Assembly: GCA_938045585.1 (NCBI GenBank)
Contig: CALIAU010000007.1
Span: 186,001-250,000, forward strand
DNA length: 64,000 nucleotides
Direction: 5' to 3'
From: an uncultured Saprospiraceae bacterium
GTDB lineage: Bacteria > Bacteroidota > Bacteroidia > Chitinophagales > Saprospiraceae
Part shown: positions 1 to 8,525 of the stretch, piece after piece
Layout: every line of letters begins with the position of its first letter
Position numbering within the stretch: the first letter of the stretch is position 1
Notes under the pieces: generated by a model
What the model saw: only the letters and a program-made list of their open reading frames with translations
Told to the model about the DNA's origin: nothing
The model's database searches: none
Program-made: the position numbers and the translations under genes

Positions 1-1
1 T

Positions 2-1543
2 CTTATTTACTACTTCTTACTCCCTAAATATCCCTTACAAAAACATGCCATACAAACTGTTGGATTAGTCGTCATGCTCCACTTATTTATTACAGTACTC
101 CCCTATTGGAAAAATGAAGATCTGAAGCAATACTGGGCATATAATAAGATCTTACTATTACGGTTTATAGAAGCCAGCCTGTATACCGTTTTTATTTTTC
201 TTTCTCTTAGTGTTGCCTTAGTCGCACTTGATAAACTGTTTGGAATTTCATTTCGTCCTCTAGAAATCTATGGTGACCTTTGGGTGATACTGCTTTCATT
301 TTTTCATCCTCTTTATTTCTTCTCAAGATTTCCAAAAGACTTAGTTTTTGATAATCATGAGCTAGAGAATTCTCTTCCCTTCCGTGTATTTACTAGAAGG
401 ATTCTTATTCCCATCGTATTCTTATATGGTCTTATTCTATTGGCCTACGTGCTAAAAATAATTACATTGTGGTCATGGCCTAGAGGCTGGGTTTCAAACA
501 TGGTCCTATGGTTTTCTGTATTTGGCACACTTGCCTATTTGCTGAACTATATCCAGCTTGAAGAGAAAGAAAACCGTTTTGTTAGAGCGTTTAAAAAATA
601 CTATTTCCACTTCCAAGCTTTGATGAGTATTGTCTTAATGCTTGCCGTGTACGAACGCATTAAAACATATGGTGTAACGGAAGCTAGGTATATCGTCGCT
701 TCCGTTGGTCTATGGCTTTTTCTAATTTCCAGCTACTTTGTTGTTTCAAAACGAGATAATATAAAATGGATTCCAGCCAGTCTCGCCTTATTCATTTTTA
801 TAGGCACCGTTGGACCTTTGAATATGCACAATGCTACAATTCGTTCACAATTCTCTCGCTTTATGGTCGAATTAAGTGAGGCCGGTATGCTTAAAGATGG
901 CGTTTTACAAAAGGCTGGAGAACTTACGAGTAATCTCCAAATTAAACTTGCCCAACGCATGCGTGTTTTAGGAGAACGAAACGCCTTAAGTAAACTCAAG
1001 ACTTTAACACCTAATGATTTAGAATTACCCTTAGATACTATGCAATCTGATAGGGTTGTTTCTCCCCTTCACTATAATAATTATAATCATTCTGGTTCCG
1101 AGGTGCGTGCTTATGCGCTTGCATTAAATATTCCCTATAACGATAAATTCAATTCGCGTACGCGCTTAGATAATTTTAGTCTATACTCTCCTAAAATGTT
1201 TTCTACGTCTGTTGGTGGCTATGACAGGATCGTACAATTGAGGTCATATAAAAACAATTACAATGAACAAAAGGAAACAATATCTCTGCTTGATGATGGA
1301 ACAGCTTTGATGTATATTGATATTGATAGTTCTCAACACCAAGTCTCTTTAGATAATTTTCTTCATAAATATGATGATCAATTAATCGGTAATGCGGAAA
1401 CAGATTCCCTAGTATTTGAGACTGATACTGAAAAGCATCACTTTAAGTTTATTCTTCAAAATATTGCAGGCTCCATAAAAGATGGTCAGTATACATTCAA
1501 TGCAATAGACGGTATCGTACTGATAAAACAGCTAGAAAAATAA
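2..1543 (+). CDS. DUF4153-like integral membrane protein, 5' truncated
   Basis: The frame is open to the left edge, so the N-terminus lies outside the window; an internal ATG exists at 74. The visible part has about eight hydrophobic segments in its first 270 residues, then a soluble C-terminal region of about 230 residues with tyrosine- and asparagine-rich stretches. This layout (membrane half plus soluble tail) and the sequence character resemble DUF4153-domain proteins of Bacteroidota, whose function is unknown. It is followed after 116 bases by thrA and is not obviously part of that operon. The family call is by resemblance only; that it is a real membrane protein is secure. Confidence 0.6.
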   Translation, partial: LIYYFLLPKYPLQKHAIQTVGLVVMLHLFITVLPYWKNEDLKQYWAYNKILLLRFIEASLYTVFIFLSLSVALVALDKLFGISFRPLEIYGDLWVILLSFFHPLYFFSRFPKDLVFDNHELENSLPFRVFTRRILIPIVFLYGLILLAYVLKIITLWSWPRGWVSNMVLWFSVFGTLAYLLNYIQLEEKENRFVRAFKKYYFHFQALMSIVLMLAVYERIKTYGVTEARYIVASVGLWLFLISSYFVVSKRDNIKWIPASLALFIFIGTVGPLNMHNATIRSQFSRFMVELSEAGMLKDGVLQKAGELTSNLQIKLAQRMRVLGERNALSKLKTLTPNDLELPLDTMQSDRVVSPLHYNNYNHSGSEVRAYALALNIPYNDKFNSRTRLDNFSLYSPKMFSTSVGGYDRIVQLRSYKNNYNEQKETISLLDDGTALMYIDIDSSQHQVSLDNFLHKYDDQLIGNAETDSLVFETDTEKHHFKFILQNIAGSIKDGQYTFNAIDGIVLIKQLEK

Positions 1544-1659
1544 TTCTACGCAAGTTTTCTCTCTTTTCTTTGAAATCCGAATAATTCTATCTTCTTAAAT
1601 TTCTATTTGGTTTAGAAATAATATTCCTTTGCATTTCCTTTTTAACATAAACATCTTCA

Positions 1660-4125
1660 ATGAAGGTCTTGAAATTTGGTGGTTCTTCAGTAAAGAACAA
1701 AGAGAATATACTTAAGGTCTATGATATCCTGTCTTCCTCCTATCAAGGAAAGGGAGATTACACCCTTGTCGTATCCGCTTTTGGTGGTATTACTGATTTG
1801 CTTATTGAGATGAGTAGCTTGGCAGCAAAAGGCGATGTAGCTTATTTAGATATATTTAAAACATTTAGTGACCGTCATCATGCCACTGCAAAAGAATTAC
1901 TTTCTGAGTCGAGCTATAAAGAATTAAGCACCGATTTAGACAGCAACCATACTACTTTAAAAAATTTATTGCACGGTATCTTTTTAGTTAGGGAAAGCTC
2001 TCCTCGTACTATGGATTATGTTTTAAGTTTTGGAGAACGTAATTCGGCTTTTATAATCGCAAAGGCATTTAATGAACGTGGTCTGCGTTCAGAATTTTTG
2101 GATGCGCGTACAATCATTACTACAGATAAAACTTTTGGAAATGCGATTGTCAATTTTAAAGTAACTGAGGAAAAAACTAAACGCTACTATAAAAATAACC
2201 AGGGTGTTTTGCACATCGTAACAGGCTTTATTGCGGCAGACATTGGTGGCCTTACCACCACCCTAGGAAGAGGTGGATCGGATTACACGGCAAGTATTCT
2301 TTCTGCTAGTCTACAAGCAGAGGCCTTAGAAATTTGGACGGATGTCGATGGTGTCCTTACCTGCGATCCTAGAAAAGTTAAAAAGGCATTTACTATTCCC
2401 TCTTTGAGTTATGCAGAAGCGATGGAGCTGTCTCATTTTGGTGCTAAGGTAATTTACCCGCCAACCATTCAACCTGCCCTCTTAAAAGATATACCTATTT
2501 ATATAAGGAACACCTTTAACCCAGAATTTAAAGGAACGCTTATTAATAAGGAAACAGAAGCTTCCTTAGCTAAAGAGATTACAGGACTTTCTTCATTATC
2601 AAATATTGCCCTCCTACGCTTACAAGGATCTGGACTTGTAGGGATTCCTGGCATCTCTGCTCGGTTATTTAACTCTTTAGCAAAACAAAAAATTAATGTT
2701 ATTCTTATCACGCAGGGCTCTTCTGAACATTCTATAAGCTTCGCTGTAAAAGAAGAAGATGCGACTAGAGCTAAAGAGGCTATCGAGGAGGAATTTGACA
2801 AAGAGGTTTTAAAAAAATATATAGAACCTATACAGGTGGAAACCCAACTTTCAATTATTGCTGTTGTAGGAGAACAAATGCGAAATATACCAGGTGTTGC
2901 GGGTAAGCTTTTTACAGCACTTGGTAAAAATGGTGTCAATGTTATAGCAATTGCACAAGGCTCCTCAGAGTTAAATATTTCATTTGTTGTTCAGACACAT
3001 GATTCTGTAAAGGCCCTTAACCTTATTCATGATTCCTTTTTCTTATCGGGTTCTAGAACTATCAATCTCTTTATGATCGGCGTTGGTTTGATTGGTGGTA
3101 CCCTACTAGAGCAGATAAAGACAAATGCAAGCAGACTGCTCGAAGACCAACAAATAGATTTGCAGGCAGTGGGTCTTTCTAACTCTAAGAAAATGCTCTT
3201 TGAAGAAAATGGGATTGCTCTTGATGCTTGGAAAGAAAATCTATTAAACTCTGAAACAGATACCTCTCCTACCCGCTTTGTTGACAAGATGATAGAACTC
3301 AACTTAGCTAACTCCATTTTTATAGATAGCACAGCTAATGCAGAAATACCAAAAGAGTATAAAAGAATTTTGAATTCTAATATTTCTATTGTAACTCCAA
3401 ATAAGGTTGCTACATCAAGTTCACATTCTGATTATCAAAACCTAAAAGAAATAGCGCGCAAAAAGAATATTGACTTTTTATACGAAACCAATGTAGGCGC
3501 TGGACTACCTATAATTTCCACTATCAAAAACCTAATGTCTAGTGGTGATAAGATTATAAAACTAGAGGCTGTACTCTCAGGAACTATCTCTTATATTTTT
3601 AACAGTTTTAATTCTTCAACGGCCTTTAGTAGTGTTGTTAAAGACGCTCAAAACAAAGGGCTTACCGAACCCGATCCTAGAGATGACCTAAGTGGATCAG
3701 ACGTGAAGCGGAAAATAACAATTCTTGCGAGAGAAGCTGGTGTTGCTTTAGAAATGGATGATGTAACACTAGACAATATTCTACCACAAGACTGTATAGA
3801 CGCTTCAAGTGTGGATGAATTTTATACTAGATTAGAAAAGAACGACAGCCTTTTCAAGGATATGGCACTTGCAGCAGAAAAGGAAAACAAAAAACTAAGA
3901 TATATTGCTAGCTTAGAAAATAATAAGGCGTCTGTTCGCTTAGTATCTGTAGGTTCAGATAACCCGTTCTTTAACTTAGAGGGTAGTGATAACATGATTG
4001 CTCTTAGTACCAACAGATATAATACACGTCCTTTGGTTGTAAAAGGACCGGGTGCTGGCGCAGATGTTACCGCTGCTGGTGTATTTGCAGAGCTTTTGAG
4101 TATCGCATCTAAACAGAATAAATAG
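1660..4125 (+). CDS. thrA: Bifunctional aspartokinase / homoserine dehydrogenase I
   Basis: Catalyses the first and third steps from aspartate to homoserine: ATP-dependent phosphorylation of aspartate and NAD(P)H reduction of aspartate semialdehyde. The N-terminus carries the aspartokinase KFGGSSV motif (residues 5-11). Two ACT-type regulatory repeats follow at about 310-455 (ending in the paired ITQGSSEHSISF and IAQGSSELNISF motifs), then a Rossmann dinucleotide motif GVGLIGG near 474-480 and the homoserine dehydrogenase catalytic domain. The length of 821 residues matches E. coli ThrA (820). It is the first gene of thrA-thrB-thrC, with one base between it and thrB. Feedback inhibition by threonine through the ACT domains is expected from the family. 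No leader-peptide attenuator is visible in the 116 bases upstream. Confidence 0.96.
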   Translation: MKVLKFGGSSVKNKENILKVYDILSSSYQGKGDYTLVVSAFGGITDLLIEMSSLAAKGDVAYLDIFKTFSDRHHATAKELLSESSYKELSTDLDSNHTTLKNLLHGIFLVRESSPRTMDYVLSFGERNSAFIIAKAFNERGLRSEFLDARTIITTDKTFGNAIVNFKVTEEKTKRYYKNNQGVLHIVTGFIAADIGGLTTTLGRGGSDYTASILSASLQAEALEIWTDVDGVLTCDPRKVKKAFTIPSLSYAEAMELSHFGAKVIYPPTIQPALLKDIPIYIRNTFNPEFKGTLINKETEASLAKEITGLSSLSNIALLRLQGSGLVGIPGISARLFNSLAKQKINVILITQGSSEHSISFAVKEEDATRAKEAIEEEFDKEVLKKYIEPIQVETQLSIIAVVGEQMRNIPGVAGKLFTALGKNGVNVIAIAQGSSELNISFVVQTHDSVKALNLIHDSFFLSGSRTINLFMIGVGLIGGTLLEQIKTNASRLLEDQQIDLQAVGLSNSKKMLFEENGIALDAWKENLLNSETDTSPTRFVDKMIELNLANSIFIDSTANAEIPKEYKRILNSNISIVTPNKVATSSSHSDYQNLKEIARKKNIDFLYETNVGAGLPIISTIKNLMSSGDKIIKLEAVLSGTISYIFNSFNSSTAFSSVVKDAQNKGLTEPDPRDDLSGSDVKRKITILAREAGVALEMDDVTLDNILPQDCIDASSVDEFYTRLEKNDSLFKDMALAAEKENKKLRYIASLENNKASVRLVSVGSDNPFFNLEGSDNMIALSTNRYNTRPLVVKGPGAGADVTAAGVFAELLSIASKQNK

Positions 4126-4126
4126 A

Positions 4127-5053
4127 ATGAACGGAGTTAAAGTATTTGCCCCCGCCTCTGTTGCTAATCTTGCTGTCGGTTATGACATCTTGGGACTTGC
4201 CTTAGACAAGCCGGGTGATGAGGTTATTGTTAGAAGGGGGAAAACTGATGGGTTGGTTATATCAAAAATCACTAAAGGAAAAACCCTCTCTAAAGAGCTA
4301 ACTAAAAACACTGCAGGTCTTGCTGCTCTTCGTGTTCTTCAGCACTTAGGAGAAGAGAACATGCCTATCGAAATGGAATTGCATAAAAAGATGCGACTAG
4401 GAACCGGTTTGGGTTCGAGTGCGGCAAGTGCTGTTGCAGGTGCTATGGGGATAAATGAATATCTAGGTAGACCCTTAGAAAAGTCTGACTTATTGAAATT
4501 TGCTGTAGAGGGCGAACAAGTTGCAGATGGTAGTTGGCATGCTGACAATGTGGCGCCTAGTTTGTTTGGTGGTATTATTTTAATTCGTGATAATAAAACA
4601 CTCGATTGGAAGCGGATTTATGTGCCCGAACATTTAAGTATTGTCCTTATACATCCGCACATACAAATTCTTACCAGTGCTTCTAGAGCTATTCTTAAGG
4701 ACACCGTGCAACTCGATACAATGATAGCGCAGACAGGAAACCTGGCATCTTTAGTGGCGGCTTTTTATACTTCCGATTTTAATATGATACGACGATCCTT
4801 AACGGATCATGTAATTGAGCCTCAACGTAAACAACTTATTCCACACTTTGATGAAATTAAACAGATTGCTTTGGGTCAAGATGCTTTAGGCTTTAGTATA
4901 AGTGGTGCAGGACCATCTATGTTTGCTCTATGCGAAAATTCATTTATTGCAGAGAACACAATGCATGCAGTTCAAAAATTCTATTCAGATAATAAGATTG
5001 AAGTTGATATTTTTATCTCGGGAATTAACAAGACGGGTGCGTATAAATTTTAA
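4127..5053 (+). CDS. thrB: Homoserine kinase (GHMP family)
   Basis: Phosphorylates homoserine to O-phosphohomoserine, the substrate of the next gene. It is a GHMP kinase of 308 residues, the usual size. The N-terminus has the substrate-side motif FAPASVANLAVGYD, and the ATP-binding glycine/serine loop GLGSSAASA lies at about residues 92-100. The C-terminal motif GFSISGAGPSMFAL is the third GHMP signature. The ATG begins one base after the thrA stop and the thrC start lies four bases after its own stop, so translation of the three genes is probably coupled. Confidence 0.96.
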   Translation: MNGVKVFAPASVANLAVGYDILGLALDKPGDEVIVRRGKTDGLVISKITKGKTLSKELTKNTAGLAALRVLQHLGEENMPIEMELHKKMRLGTGLGSSAASAVAGAMGINEYLGRPLEKSDLLKFAVEGEQVADGSWHADNVAPSLFGGIILIRDNKTLDWKRIYVPEHLSIVLIHPHIQILTSASRAILKDTVQLDTMIAQTGNLASLVAAFYTSDFNMIRRSLTDHVIEPQRKQLIPHFDEIKQIALGQDALGFSISGAGPSMFALCENSFIAENTMHAVQKFYSDNKIEVDIFISGINKTGAYKF

Positions 5054-5057
5054 TGAT

Positions 5058-6353
5058 ATGCAGTTATATAGTACAAACAATTCAAATAATGTAGTTGATC
5101 TGCGTACAGCTGTTTTGAAATCACTGCCTGAGGATAAGGGTTTATTTATGCCCAAAAAAATTCGTGGTTTGGATCCACGCTTTATAAAAAACATTGGAGC
5201 CTATAGTTTCGAAGAAATTGCATTTCATGTTTCTGCTAATCTTATAGGAGAATATATTCCTGCAGCAGAGCTATACTCTATTGTTTCAAAAGCAATTAAC
5301 TTTCCAGCGCCCGTCAAGCGCATCACAGGAAATATTTCAACCCTTGAATTGTTTCACGGACCCTCCTTAGCCTTCAAAGATTTTGGTGCACGCTTTATGG
5401 CAGAACTTATGTCTTACTTTACACGTAAGGGAGAAGAAAAAATTACAATTTTAGTAGCAACGAGTGGAGATACGGGGGGAGCGGTTGCGGCAGGTTTCTA
5501 TGATACACCTGGAATAGAAGTAATTATTTTATATCCATCTGGAAGGGTGAGTGCTTTACAAGAAAAACAACTCACTACCCTTGGGAAAAACATTTCAGCT
5601 GTTGAAGTCGCCGGTAGTTTCGATGATTGTCAAGCTTTAGTTAAGTCGGCTTTTTTAGATCCCGAGTTAAATAAAAAATATAATCTCAGTTCGGCCAACT
5701 CCATAAATATTGCGCGGCTTATTCCTCAATCCTTCTATTACTTTGAAGCATATAAACAGTTAGAAGACAAAACAAGTGTTTCCTTTTGTGTGCCTAGTGG
5801 TAACTTCGGGAATCTAACTGCTGGCTTATTTGTTAAAAAAATGGGTCTGCCAATAAAACACTTAATCGCGGCTACAAATAAAAACGATGTTGTTCCTAGG
5901 TACTTAGAATCAGGACACTACACCCCTGTCGAATCTTATACTACCATCTCCAATGCAATGGACGTAGGTGCACCCTCAAACTTTTCTAGAATTCTCGAGT
6001 TGTACCAAAAAGACTGGAAAGCAATTACTAAGGATATTATTGGGTATTCCTTTTCAGACGAACAAACGCGTGCGTGTATGCTACGTGTCCATAGAGATCA
6101 TAACTATATCTGCGATCCACATGGTGCTGTTGGGTTTTTAGCCTCAGAAGAATATCTTAAAAAATACCCCAATGGCCACGTTGTGTTTTTAGAAACAGCC
6201 CACCCCGCTAAGTTTTTAGATGTTGTTGAAGCATGTTTGGAAACGAAGCTTACTGTTCCTCCGCGCTTAGCTGCACTTGCAGATAAAACAAAAAAAGCAG
6301 ACAAGTTATCATCTGCTTTTTCTGAGTTTAAATCTTTTCTTTTATCTAGATAA
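5058..6353 (+). CDS. thrC: Threonine synthase
   Basis: PLP-dependent lyase converting O-phosphohomoserine to threonine. The PLP-binding lysine is K107 in LAFKDFGARF, followed by the SGDTGGA phosphate-binding loop; 431 residues matches the E. coli type (428). The start at 5058 (MQLYSTNN) was chosen over an open frame from 4902, because it sits four bases after the thrB stop and matches the family's N-terminus. The last codons contain a perfect 10-base hairpin (6292-6321) that looks like an intrinsic terminator for the convergent minus-strand gene. Confidence 0.96.
   Translation: MQLYSTNNSNNVVDLRTAVLKSLPEDKGLFMPKKIRGLDPRFIKNIGAYSFEEIAFHVSANLIGEYIPAAELYSIVSKAINFPAPVKRITGNISTLELFHGPSLAFKDFGARFMAELMSYFTRKGEEKITILVATSGDTGGAVAAGFYDTPGIEVIILYPSGRVSALQEKQLTTLGKNISAVEVAGSFDDCQALVKSAFLDPELNKKYNLSSANSINIARLIPQSFYYFEAYKQLEDKTSVSFCVPSGNFGNLTAGLFVKKMGLPIKHLIAATNKNDVVPRYLESGHYTPVESYTTISNAMDVGAPSNFSRILELYQKDWKAITKDIIGYSFSDEQTRACMLRVHRDHNYICDPHGAVGFLASEEYLKKYPNGHVVFLETAHPAKFLDVVEACLETKLTVPPRLAALADKTKKADKLSSAFSEFKSFLLSR
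6292..6321 (-). terminator. Intrinsic terminator hairpin inside the thrC 3' end
   Basis: AAAAAGCAGA (6292-6301) and TCTGCTTTTT (6312-6321) form a perfect 10-bp stem with a 10-base loop. On the minus strand the stem is followed by a long T-rich tract, so it probably terminates the gene ending at 6360, while also encoding thrC residues on the plus strand. On the plus strand it has only a short T run and sits 30 bases before the thrC stop. Confidence 0.65.
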
Positions 6354-6359
6354 ATAGAA

Positions 6360-8234
6360 CTATTGCTTAGAGAATTGTAGGGTCTCTCCTTCTATTATAA
6401 ATAGATAGTTTCCACTTGTAAGTGAACTAACATCAATCTGCTCATTCCCATTTACCGTACCTTCTCTTAGTACCCTTCCAGTCTGATCAAATATTTGATA
6501 CGTTGATTTCTTGCCTGTATTTAAAATAATAAAATCGGCTGCTGGGTTTGGATACAAACTAAGACGACTTTTTCTATGTGAGCTAAGTACATTGCTAAAT
6601 GCATAGTCACCATTAAAGTCGATTTGCTTCAACTTATAATATGAAGTTCCTGCAAGCGGAGCTCTGTCCGCAAAAGAATATTTCTGCTCTGAGAGTGTAG
6701 TTCCCGCTCCTGCAACAAATCCCATTCTTTCCCAAGCAGAACCATCTTTTGATCGCAGTATTTCAAATCCTTCATTGTTCACTTCTGATTCTGTAGTCCA
6801 TTGTAACTCATTACTCAGGTTCATAGCTTTTAACTTAAAATCACCTAGGGTAACAGGGAGAGCAGAATCTACTATGAGCAGTATGCGATCGCTTTCATAT
6901 ACAATAGTCCACATTAAGTTAGGTCCCGGATCAGGAGCATTTAAAATAAAATCTGTTCCACTGCGAGAGCCATATAGAAAAATTGGGTAGGTATCTCCAA
7001 TAGCATTTCCGCTATAATTTGTAACCACCGTAAGTGTCCCTGCTAGGTCTGCGTTTCCAGAAACATCCACCTGATCATAACCCTCGCCAGCTGTACTTGT
7101 AGGGCTATCATCTATTTCTATAATCAATTCTGAACCCGCTGTTTGGGTGTAATCACCTTCAACAGAAAATATACCAGGGGAATTTCCAGGTGATATACTA
7201 GAATCTATGATGATATCACCTATAATCACACCACTACCCAAAAAGACACCCTCATTGATCAAATTTAAATTATTGAATATCGTGTCGTTGTTATAAAAAG
7301 TGCCTTGGTTTGTAATTGTTCCATCGTTAACAATGTGAGATAATCCATCAAAAGGATAGTCTAGGTATCCGTTATGTGACTCACCTGTAACTGTTAGATC
7401 ACCAGAATTAGAAAATAAACCAAAATTTTGATAATTCAGGGCTAAGATTGTTCCACTGTTATCAAATGAGGTGTATTCCCATAAAGCAAAGAAATCTGCA
7501 GCATTAATCGTTCCTGTATTTGAACCAGAGCCTTCGTTTATCTCCAAAAATACAGCATTCAATGTTCCAGAATTAGTTAGTATACTTTCAGTCCAGCTGT
7601 AATAATCGATATCATTCATCACCCCACTATTGTTAATTGTACCGCTATTATCAAACCACACGGTATTCACTGTTCCTTCATTCAAAAATTCACCACTGAC
7701 TTCTGCAAAACCTTCCTCGATCAAACCAGCTTCGCTATTTGTAAATGTTCCATACAAGAAAAATATGTCTAAAAAAATAATAGTTCCATTATTAATAACG
7801 GAACCATACATATCTCCGAAACCACAATTATCTAAAAGACCATTGTTTATCATTTCACCATCTACAAAGTAGCCGAATCCTGTCATTGTCCCCTCATTGG
7901 TCAGAACCGCCGATTCGTGTATGGCTAAATACCCATCGCTGAATAGTGTTCCGTTGTTTGTTAGGCTTCCAAAAAGATCCAGGGTACCACAAACACTTAA
8001 AGTTGCCTCTTCAGAAATTATTACATCTCCATAAAACTCAAAAAACTCATACACTTGATTGCAGTCAGCATTTATATAAACAATATCGCCTTCCTCGATA
8101 ATCAAGCCAGGATACACATCCCAGTTATCAGGATTTGTCCACTCGGCATCCACTGCGCCATCAAATGTATAATTAGTTGAAAATAAGCTGCCACTAAGAA
8201 AAAGCAGCATCAAAAGATTACATGTTCTTTTCAT
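6360..8234 (-). CDS. Secreted beta-helix-like protein with T9SS type A sorting domain
   Basis: Cell-surface or secreted protein of unknown role. The start at 8234 (MKRTCNLLMLL) gives a clean signal peptide; an ATG 42 bases further upstream would put charged and hydrophobic residues in front of it. The central region (about residues 60-330) is built of short irregular repeats centred on N-S/N-G-T (NNGTL, NSGTI, NEGTV), typical of parallel beta-helix passengers. It ends with an ISPGNSPG motif also found in autotransporter-like proteins. The last 80 residues form a T9SS sorting domain (LYPNPAADF ... TGRVL ... SSLTSGNYLFII). It converges with thrC with six bases between the stops. An inverted repeat lies upstream at 8270-8296. 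Confidence 0.8.
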   Translation of the reverse strand: MKRTCNLLMLLFLSGSLFSTNYTFDGAVDAEWTNPDNWDVYPGLIIEEGDIVYINADCNQVYEFFEFYGDVIISEEATLSVCGTLDLFGSLTNNGTLFSDGYLAIHESAVLTNEGTMTGFGYFVDGEMINNGLLDNCGFGDMYGSVINNGTIIFLDIFFLYGTFTNSEAGLIEEGFAEVSGEFLNEGTVNTVWFDNSGTINNSGVMNDIDYYSWTESILTNSGTLNAVFLEINEGSGSNTGTINAADFFALWEYTSFDNSGTILALNYQNFGLFSNSGDLTVTGESHNGYLDYPFDGLSHIVNDGTITNQGTFYNNDTIFNNLNLINEGVFLGSGVIIGDIIIDSSISPGNSPGIFSVEGDYTQTAGSELIIEIDDSPTSTAGEGYDQVDVSGNADLAGTLTVVTNYSGNAIGDTYPIFLYGSRSGTDFILNAPDPGPNLMWTIVYESDRILLIVDSALPVTLGDFKLKAMNLSNELQWTTESEVNNEGFEILRSKDGSAWERMGFVAGAGTTLSEQKYSFADRAPLAGTSYYKLKQIDFNGDYAFSNVLSSHRKSRLSLYPNPAADFIILNTGKKSTYQIFDQTGRVLREGTVNGNEQIDVSSLTSGNYLFIIEGETLQFSKQ

Positions 8235-8269
8235 GATCAGTATTTTAAAGGTTAATATGTATCTAAAGT

Positions 8270-8296
8270 TTGTCAAATATGTCTTCCATTTGACAA
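8270..8296. promoter_or_regulatory. Inverted repeat, candidate operator
   Basis: TTGTCAAAT (8270-8278) and ATTTGACAA (8288-8296) are perfect 9-base inverted arms with a 9-base spacer, giving an 18-base centre-to-centre spacing, about 36-62 bases before the start codon at 8234. There is no T-run, so it does not look like a terminator. The geometry fits a dimeric regulator, which is inference. Confidence 0.45.
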
Positions 8297-8468
8297 CTTC
8301 TATACCTATGACACAAAAAACTAGAGGCTACCCTATTCTCTAAACTACTTAATTTAGCCCATACTTATATATGGCACTTGGAGGCCCTAGGTTAGCAAAT
8401 GAATACGTATTAAATAAAAAATATACATAATCAATTGATAAACAGTGTTTTATGTATTATATAAATGC

Positions 8469-8504
8469 AAAAAAATAGGCTTGATATATCCATACCAAGC
8501 CTAT
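8469..8504 (-). terminator. Intrinsic terminator of the M1 peptidase gene
   Basis: ATAGGCTTG (8475-8483) and CAAGCCTAT (8496-8504) form a perfect 9-bp stem. Read on the minus strand it is followed by seven Ts (the A run 8469-8475). It lies 22 bases past the stop of the 8526-10844 gene. Confidence 0.9.
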
Positions 8505-8525
8505 AAAAACCTTTAGCTTTTGTCG

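Noticed and set aside
1544-1659. Threonine leader peptide or attenuator before thrA
   Set aside because: No Thr/Ile-rich short frame and no terminator hairpin in the 116 bases.
4902-5057. Upstream extension of thrC
   Set aside because: Would overlap thrB by about 150 bases and adds residues absent from the family; the start at 5058 fits spacing and homology.
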